Of a stretch of 8,661 nucleotides of DNA, positions 5,490 to 8,661 are shown one piece after another. The notes below the pieces were generated by a model, which saw nothing but the letters and a program-made list of their open reading frames with translations, ran no database searches and was not told the origin of the DNA. Origin of the DNA: an uncultured Bacilli bacterium. Lineage in GTDB: Bacteria; Bacillota_I; Bacilli_A; RF39; UBA660. The position numbers were made by a program, and so were the translations under genes. The DNA is taken from positions 1 through 8,661 of the forward strand of contig CALVIK010000083.1 in NCBI GenBank assembly GCA_944329545.1, read 5' to 3'. Positions within the stretch are counted from its first letter, which is position 1, and every line of letters starts with the position of its first letter.

Positions 5490-6599
5490 ATGAAAATAAA
5501 ATATGAATTAATCAGTACAGATAAAAACGCGCGTTTAGGGCGTTTGCATACTAATCATGGAACAGTTTCAACGCCAATGTTTATGCCCGTAGGGACTCTT
5601 GCTAATGTTAAAATGTTAACTCCTGAAGAGTTAAAAGAAATTGGTACAGGAATAATTTTATCTAATACTTATCATTTATGGTTAAGACCGGGAGAAGATA
5701 TTGTTGAAAAAGCTGGTGGACTGCACAAATTTATGCATTATGATGGTCCTATTTTAACTGATAGTGGGGGTTTTCAAGTTTTTTCTTTAGCCAAAAATAA
5801 AAAGAAAGATATTACTGAAGAAGGAGTGCACTTTAAAAGTCATATTGATGGCAAACCTTTATTTTTAACGCCAGAGTTATCAATGAAAATTCAAAACAAA
5901 TTAGATAGTGATATTGCTATGAGTTTTGACGAATGTATTCCTTATCCAGCAACTTATGAATACACTAAAGAAAGTACTGAAAGAACATTAAGATGGGCAA
6001 AAAGAGGGAAAGAAGCTTTTAATAATCCAAAACAATCTTTATTTGGTATTGTTCAAGGTGGGGCTTATCCTGATTTAAGAGAATATAGTGCTAAAAAAAC
6101 GGTGGAAATGGATTTTGATGGTTATTCTATTGGGGGAACTAGTGTTGGTGAAGATAAAAAAACTATGTATGAAATGATTGATAATGCTATTAAGTTTTTA
6201 CCAGAAGATAAGCCAAGATATTTAATGGGGGTTGGTGAACCAGAAGATTTATTAGAAGGCGTTAGTAAAGGCATAGATATGTTTGACTGTGTTTTGCCTA
6301 CAAGACTTGCTAGACACGCTAATGCTTTTACGCCTTATGGGAAAATTAATTTAAAAAATGCCAAATATAAAGAGGATTTCGCCCCTATATCTGACACTTG
6401 TGATTGTTATACTTGTAAACATTATACTAAAGCTTATTTAAGGCATTTATTTGTTGCGAAAGAAGGCCTTGGTGGAAGGCTCCTTTCAATTCATAATATT
6501 CGTTTTTTAGTCAAAATGATGGAAGAAATAAGAATGGCGATTAGTAATGAAACTTTTGACGAATACAAAGAGCAATTTTTAAAAAAATATAAAAATTAG
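5490..6599 (+). CDS. tgt: tRNA-guanine transglycosylase (queuine tRNA-ribosyltransferase)
   Basis: Exchanges guanine-34 in the anticodon of tRNA-Asp, -Asn, -His and -Tyr for a deazaguanine (preQ1 in most bacteria, queuine in salvagers) on the way to queuosine. The 369-aa length is normal. Motifs: ISNTYHLWLRPG at 57-68, DSGGFQVFSL at 91-100 with catalytic Asp91, SFDECIPYP at 145-153, GIVQGG at 186-191, SIGGTSVGE at 213-221, MFDCVLPTR at 264-272 with nucleophile Asp266, and zinc ligands Cys304, Cys306, Cys309 and His335. Cys149 and Val219, the positions where bacterial enzymes differ from eukaryotic queuine-specific ones, are both of the bacterial type. No queA or preQ1-pathway gene is in the window. 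Own promoter and strong terminator; convergent with the membrane-protein gene, the stop codons overlapping by two bases. Confidence 0.97.
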   Translation: MKIKYELISTDKNARLGRLHTNHGTVSTPMFMPVGTLANVKMLTPEELKEIGTGIILSNTYHLWLRPGEDIVEKAGGLHKFMHYDGPILTDSGGFQVFSLAKNKKKDITEEGVHFKSHIDGKPLFLTPELSMKIQNKLDSDIAMSFDECIPYPATYEYTKESTERTLRWAKRGKEAFNNPKQSLFGIVQGGAYPDLREYSAKKTVEMDFDGYSIGGTSVGEDKKTMYEMIDNAIKFLPEDKPRYLMGVGEPEDLLEGVSKGIDMFDCVLPTRLARHANAFTPYGKINLKNAKYKEDFAPISDTCDCYTCKHYTKAYLRHLFVAKEGLGGRLLSIHNIRFLVKMMEEIRMAISNETFDEYKEQFLKKYKN

Positions 6600-6608
6600 C
6601 TCTTTTTT
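6567..6608. terminator. Terminator shared by tgt and the convergent membrane-protein gene
   Basis: AAAGAGCAATTTTTA (6567-6581) pairs with 6590-6605 with a single bulged A at 6598, a 15-bp stem around an 8-base loop, followed by three more T. Both stop codons (TAG 6597-6599 plus, TAA 6596-6598 minus) lie in the right arm; the bulged A is shared by both. The A-rich flank and T-rich flank make it usable in both directions, best for tgt. Confidence 0.8.
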
Positions 6609-6958
6609 ATATTGATACCAGCCATACTGCCAATAATCGCACTTATTATTAAAATTAAATAAAAAATTAAGTCTTTTAAATTAATAGTATCGCCTAATAT
6701 AAGATTGACAAATAAAAGAATTAAACAAAAGATAAAACCTAGTTTTATTCCTTCTAAATAACCTTTTTTATGAGCTTTTTTTCCTAAATAAAGTCCGCCT
6801 AACATAATAGATAAAATAGGGATAATAATAGTTAATATGTGCATAATCTTATAATTAAACAAATCAAAATAATTAAAAATGGTTACTAAAAATAGTAAAA
6901 AAAGCAAAGTTAAAATGGTAATTAATAAAGAAAAACTTATTTTTTTTAAATATATCAT
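6596..6958 (-). CDS. TIGR04086/YrzE-like membrane protein, four transmembrane helices
   Basis: A 120-aa integral membrane protein with four hydrophobic segments, near residues 7-28, 38-59, 70-90 and 96-116. The loop after the second helix carries GGLYLGKKAHKKGYLEGIKLG (about 54-74). This glycine/lysine pattern fits the TIGR04086 family (YrzE of Bacillus), whose function is unknown. In Bacillus this family sits just downstream of tgt and yajC on the same strand. Here it is beside tgt but inverted, and no yajC lies between, which supports the family call and shows a local rearrangement. Start ATG has ribosome site AAAGGAG 8 bases upstream. No clear promoter; a poor -10 TACTAT (6979-6984, minus) is the best candidate. 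Family assignment by motif and neighbourhood only. Confidence 0.75.
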   Translation of the reverse strand: MIYLKKISFSLLITILTLLFLLFLVTIFNYFDLFNYKIMHILTIIIPILSIMLGGLYLGKKAHKKGYLEGIKLGFIFCLILLFVNLILGDTINLKDLIFYLILIISAIIGSMAGINIKKS

Positions 6959-7009
6959 AGTTAAAACTCCTTTATTAAATAGTATTCTTTTTTTCCTTTT
7001 TTAGTACAC

Positions 7010-7038
7010 TTGCATATCAAAAAAGAATATGCTATACT
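7010..7038 (+). promoter_or_regulatory. Promoter of the 7066 gene
   Basis: -35 TTGCAT (7010-7015), 17 bases, -10 TATACT (7033-7038), with TG at 7030-7031 (extended -10). Predicted start near 7045. It is nearly the same architecture as the tRNA promoter. Ribosome site AAAGGAG at 7053-7059. Confidence 0.78.
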
Positions 7039-7065
7039 TATTTTAAAGTAGTAAAGGAGCAGGTT

Positions 7066-7608
7066 ATGAAAAAAGAAAGTTTTTTAAAAACCGGAACTGT
7101 TAAATGGAAAACAGTAACGCTTATTGTTTTATGTGCGTTTGTTTTTTCTGTAGGAATTGTGGCTTTTGCTCAGCCACTTGCTTATCGTTTGTTTAACACA
7201 GCCAATCAAGGAAATACTACTGATTGGAATATTGTTTTTACTAAAGCTATTCAAAGAAACATTAGTGGAAATGCTAAAGAGGTAAGACCTGTTAGTTATA
7301 CAAGTACTACGGCTTCTTTTGCGGTTGAGCTAACCGGAATTGGTGATAGTATTACTTATGATTTTACGGTAACTAATAAAGGTAGAGTAGATGCTGAAGT
7401 GGAAAGTATTTATATAGTTCCAACTAATAAAGAAGATGATGCTATTCTTTTTACAACAAGTAATTTATATGTGGGTGATGATTTACTTGTTGGCAAAAGT
7501 AAAGATATTAGAGTAACGGCTAAATTTAATCCTAATTTTAAAGAGGATGCTCGTAATTTAGAAAAAAGTGTTACTGTTATTTTAAATTTTGTTCAAAAAG
7601 AGAAATAA
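7066..7608 (+). CDS. Membrane-anchored or secreted TasA/camelysin-like surface protein
   Basis: A 180-aa protein with a basic N-terminus and one hydrophobic segment (residues 15-38). That segment ends in VAFAQ, which could be either a signal-peptidase site (AFA/Q) or an uncleaved anchor. The rest would be extracellular: WNI at 54-56, then a likely beta-sandwich with YTSTTASFAVEL (78-89), a conserved GD turn, ITYDFTVTNKGRVDAEV (96-112) and further strands to the end. The pattern 'short WNI strand, then x-F-x-V-x-L, then V-x-N-x-G-x-x-D-A' is that of the SipW-dependent TasA/camelysin type of surface protein, and it recurs in the gene at 7932. No sortase motif and no SipW gene nearby. The role is inferred to be at the cell surface; specific function unknown. 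Own promoter and a terminator, so monocistronic. Confidence 0.8.
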   Translation: MKKESFLKTGTVKWKTVTLIVLCAFVFSVGIVAFAQPLAYRLFNTANQGNTTDWNIVFTKAIQRNISGNAKEVRPVSYTSTTASFAVELTGIGDSITYDFTVTNKGRVDAEVESIYIVPTNKEDDAILFTTSNLYVGDDLLVGKSKDIRVTAKFNPNFKEDARNLEKSVTVILNFVQKEK

Positions 7609-7631
7609 GTTTATTTTAAATTTCTTTTTTT
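7595..7631. terminator. Bidirectional terminator between convergent genes
   Basis: AAAAAGAGAAAT (7595-7606) pairs with ATTTCTTTTTTT (7620-7631), 12 pairs with one G-U, around a 13-base loop. It ends in a run of seven T on the plus strand and five on the minus. The stop codons of both genes (plus 7606-7608, minus 7611-7613) lie at the end of the left arm and in the loop; only 2 bases separate the genes. Confidence 0.72.
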
Positions 7632-7820
7632 GTTAGTTAAACCTAATATGTAATCAAGACTAGTATTATAAAAAAGTGCTAGTTTTTTTAATGTTTCAAC
7701 TGGAATATTGATCTTTTCAAGTTCATATTTACTGTAATTAGTTTGACTTATATTTAATATTTTCGCAATATCTTCTTGTTTTAAATCATTATCTTCCCTT
7801 AAATCTTTTAGTCTATTCAT
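7611..7820 (-). CDS. Small XRE-family (Cro/CI-type) transcriptional regulator
   Basis: A 69-aa protein that is almost only a helix-turn-helix domain (about residues 4-60). Helix 2 is QEDIAKIL (15-22) and the recognition helix starts at SQTNYSKYE (25-33). The domain ends in the usual TSLDYILGLTN. Residues 62-69 are a basic tail, with no ligand-binding or dimerisation domain, so it should bind palindromic DNA as a dimer through the HTH itself. It starts at ATG 7820 with ribosome site GGAAGTGA (7828-7835). It is divergent from the surface-protein gene at 7932. The intergenic region holds two copies of a palindrome suited to such a dimer, so it most likely represses that gene and perhaps itself. 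A weak -10 TATAAA lies at 7838-7843 (minus). No toxin, integrase or phage gene accompanies it. Confidence 0.93.
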   Translation of the reverse strand: MNRLKDLREDNDLKQEDIAKILNISQTNYSKYELEKINIPVETLKKLALFYNTSLDYILGLTNKKRNLK

Positions 7821-7855
7821 ATATAAATCACTTCCAATTTATACATAATTTTACA

Positions 7856-7874
7856 ATAGTTATTACATGACTAT
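7856..7874. promoter_or_regulatory. Putative operator 1, palindrome ATAGTTA-N5-TGACTAT
   Basis: Sequence ATAGTTATTACATGACTAT: two 7-base half sites, complementary at 6 of 7 positions, separated by 5 bases. The outer pair extends to CAATAGT/ACTATTG. Its right end touches the first base of the -35 of the 7932 gene and it covers the region where a -35 for the xre gene would lie (7861-7866). Binding by the XRE protein is inferred. Confidence 0.65.
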
Positions 7875-7902
7875 TGACTTATAGTTATATTTTGACTATA
7901 AT
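7874..7902 (+). promoter_or_regulatory. Promoter of the 7932 surface-protein gene
   Basis: -35 TTGACT (7874-7879), 17 bases, -10 TATAAT (7897-7902). Predicted start near 7909, leader about 23 bases, with a full AGGAGG at 7920-7925 six bases from the ATG. A strong promoter and ribosome site, overlaid by two operators. Confidence 0.85.
7881..7899. promoter_or_regulatory. Putative operator 2, second copy of the same palindrome
   Basis: Sequence ATAGTTATATTTTGACTAT: identical to operator 1 in both half sites (ATAGTTAT and TGACTAT), differing only in the middle. Centre lies 25 bases from that of operator 1. It fills the spacer and covers the first three bases of the -10, so a bound dimer would block RNA polymerase. 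Confidence 0.7.
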
Positions 7903-7931
7903 TTAATTTAACATATGATAGGAGGAGTATT

Positions 7932-8661
7932 ATGAAAAATTTATCAAGAAGGAAGAAAAACAATATAATAATAGCAAGTCTATGCGGAGTATTATTACTT
8001 ATGGGAATAGGATATGCAGCTTTTAGTACGCAGCTAAAAATAAATGGAACAAGTAGTATAAGTAGTGAATGGAATATTAGAATAACAAATATTGAAACTG
8101 CATTACCATCAGAAATGGGAGCACCAATACCAGATGGATATAATATAAGTGAGCCTACTTATACGGCGGAAAGTGCCACATTTAATGCTGGTTTTGAAAC
8201 ACCAGGAAGCCAAATAGGTTATGTAGTTGAAATATCTAACTTAGGAAGTATTGATGGACAGGTTACTGTAGGTAATTTAAGTTGCGGAGATAATGAGGCT
8301 ATATATTGTTTTGCTTATAATTTTGCTGAAAATCCAAAAGATAATATAGATGCATGGGTAGAAATTGAATTTGAAAATGGTAATCAAGATTATAGTAGTA
8401 TAAATTTTCCATTAAAATCTGGGGAAAAGCATTATATATTAGTTAGTGTAGCTTATGAAGATGTTGAAAAACAGCCAACAGATTTAGATGCAGAAATAAA
8501 ACTAGATTTAACATATGAACAATATGTTGACCCTAATATACCAGTTCCATCAGGAGAAACAACTTTTGTAGGTAATCAAGAAGTAGATATAGTATCTGGT
8601 GGTGATGGCTTATATGCTGATGAATATGAAGCAGGAAGATATGTATATAAAGGAGCAAATC
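7932..8661 (+). CDS. Large cell-surface protein with TasA-like N-terminal domain, 3' end outside window
   Basis: An open frame of 243 codons with no stop before the window ends. The N-terminus is MKNLSRRKKN followed by a hydrophobic segment (11-32) ending in GIGYAAFST, the SipW-dependent type of signal region. An extracellular domain follows: EWNIRITNI at 46-54, YTAESATFNAGF at 77-88, IGYVVEISNLGSIDGQVTV at 95-113, closing near residue 196 (KLDLTYEQYVD). A Pro-rich linker PNIPVPSGE (201-209) leads to a new segment with GGDGLYADEYEAGRYVYKG at 223-241. I recall such GDGLY...GRY.Y segments from gut Firmicutes surface proteins before a WRI-type repeat domain; that is memory, not shown here. Cys118 and Cys126 could pair. 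Isoleucine is ATA in 18 of 22 codons, unlike its neighbours. Likely controlled by the XRE protein through the twin operators. Confidence 0.85.
   Translation, partial: MKNLSRRKKNNIIIASLCGVLLLMGIGYAAFSTQLKINGTSSISSEWNIRITNIETALPSEMGAPIPDGYNISEPTYTAESATFNAGFETPGSQIGYVVEISNLGSIDGQVTVGNLSCGDNEAIYCFAYNFAENPKDNIDAWVEIEFENGNQDYSSINFPLKSGEKHYILVSVAYEDVEKQPTDLDAEIKLDLTYEQYVDPNIPVPSGETTFVGNQEVDIVSGGDGLYADEYEAGRYVYKGAN

Noticed and set aside
7611..7820. XRE gene as a sign of a prophage, ICE or toxin-antitoxin system
   Set aside because: No integrase, excisionase, replication or toxin gene lies beside it. The neighbours are surface-protein genes and there are no attachment-site repeats.
1..8661. CRISPR array, insertion sequence or alternative genetic code
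   Set aside because: No regularly spaced repeats or transposase reading frame seen. TGA ends truB and the 3475 gene, and TGG is used for Trp, so the standard bacterial code applies.

Overview
The window reads as chromosome from a low-GC, AT-rich Gram-positive bacterium with a small, compact genome. TGG encodes Trp and TGA is used as a stop (truB, the 3475 gene), so this is not a Mycoplasma-type UGA=Trp code. Sigma-A-type promoters, strong AGGAGG-like ribosome sites, a SipW/TasA-like surface protein class and a TIGR04086-type membrane protein next to tgt point to Bacillota. My inference is an uncultured gut Bacilli lineage close to the Mollicutes (RF39-like), but the lineage cannot be proven from this window.

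Layout. (1) 1-124, minus strand: a tRNA cluster, tRNA-Ile2(CAU) followed by a truncated tRNA-Leu(UAG), with its promoter at 144-172. (2) 249-1046: an unrecognised 265-aa protein, divergent from the tRNAs. (3) 1110-3327: a two-gene operon, cysS (cysteinyl-tRNA synthetase) and truB (tRNA U55 pseudouridine synthase), overlapping by 17 bases. (4) 3475-4212: an unrecognised 245-aa protein with a C-terminal cysteine cluster. (5) 4271-4804: a divergent GreA/GreB-type transcript-cleavage factor. (6) 4855-5457: a stand-alone class I glutamine amidotransferase-like hydrolase. (7) 5490-6599: tgt (tRNA-guanine transglycosylase), convergent and stop-to-stop with a TIGR04086/YrzE-like membrane protein (6596-6958, minus). 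(8) 7066-8661: a membrane-anchored TasA-like surface protein, a convergent small XRE regulator (7611-7820, minus), and a large, strongly expressed-looking surface protein that runs off the right end.

Most of the window is translation and tRNA housekeeping: tRNA genes, charging, U55 and queuosine-type modification. Each gene or pair has its own promoter, a very short leader, and a terminator hairpin that often contains the stop codon. The part most like a self-contained system is the right end. A Cro/CI-type regulator is divergent from a surface-protein gene, and their intergenic region carries two copies of a 19-base imperfect palindrome over the promoter. The surface protein shares a domain pattern with the gene on the other side of the regulator, but has a very different isoleucine codon choice. 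No mobile-element enzyme, CRISPR array, riboswitch or intergenic gap over 300 bases was seen.
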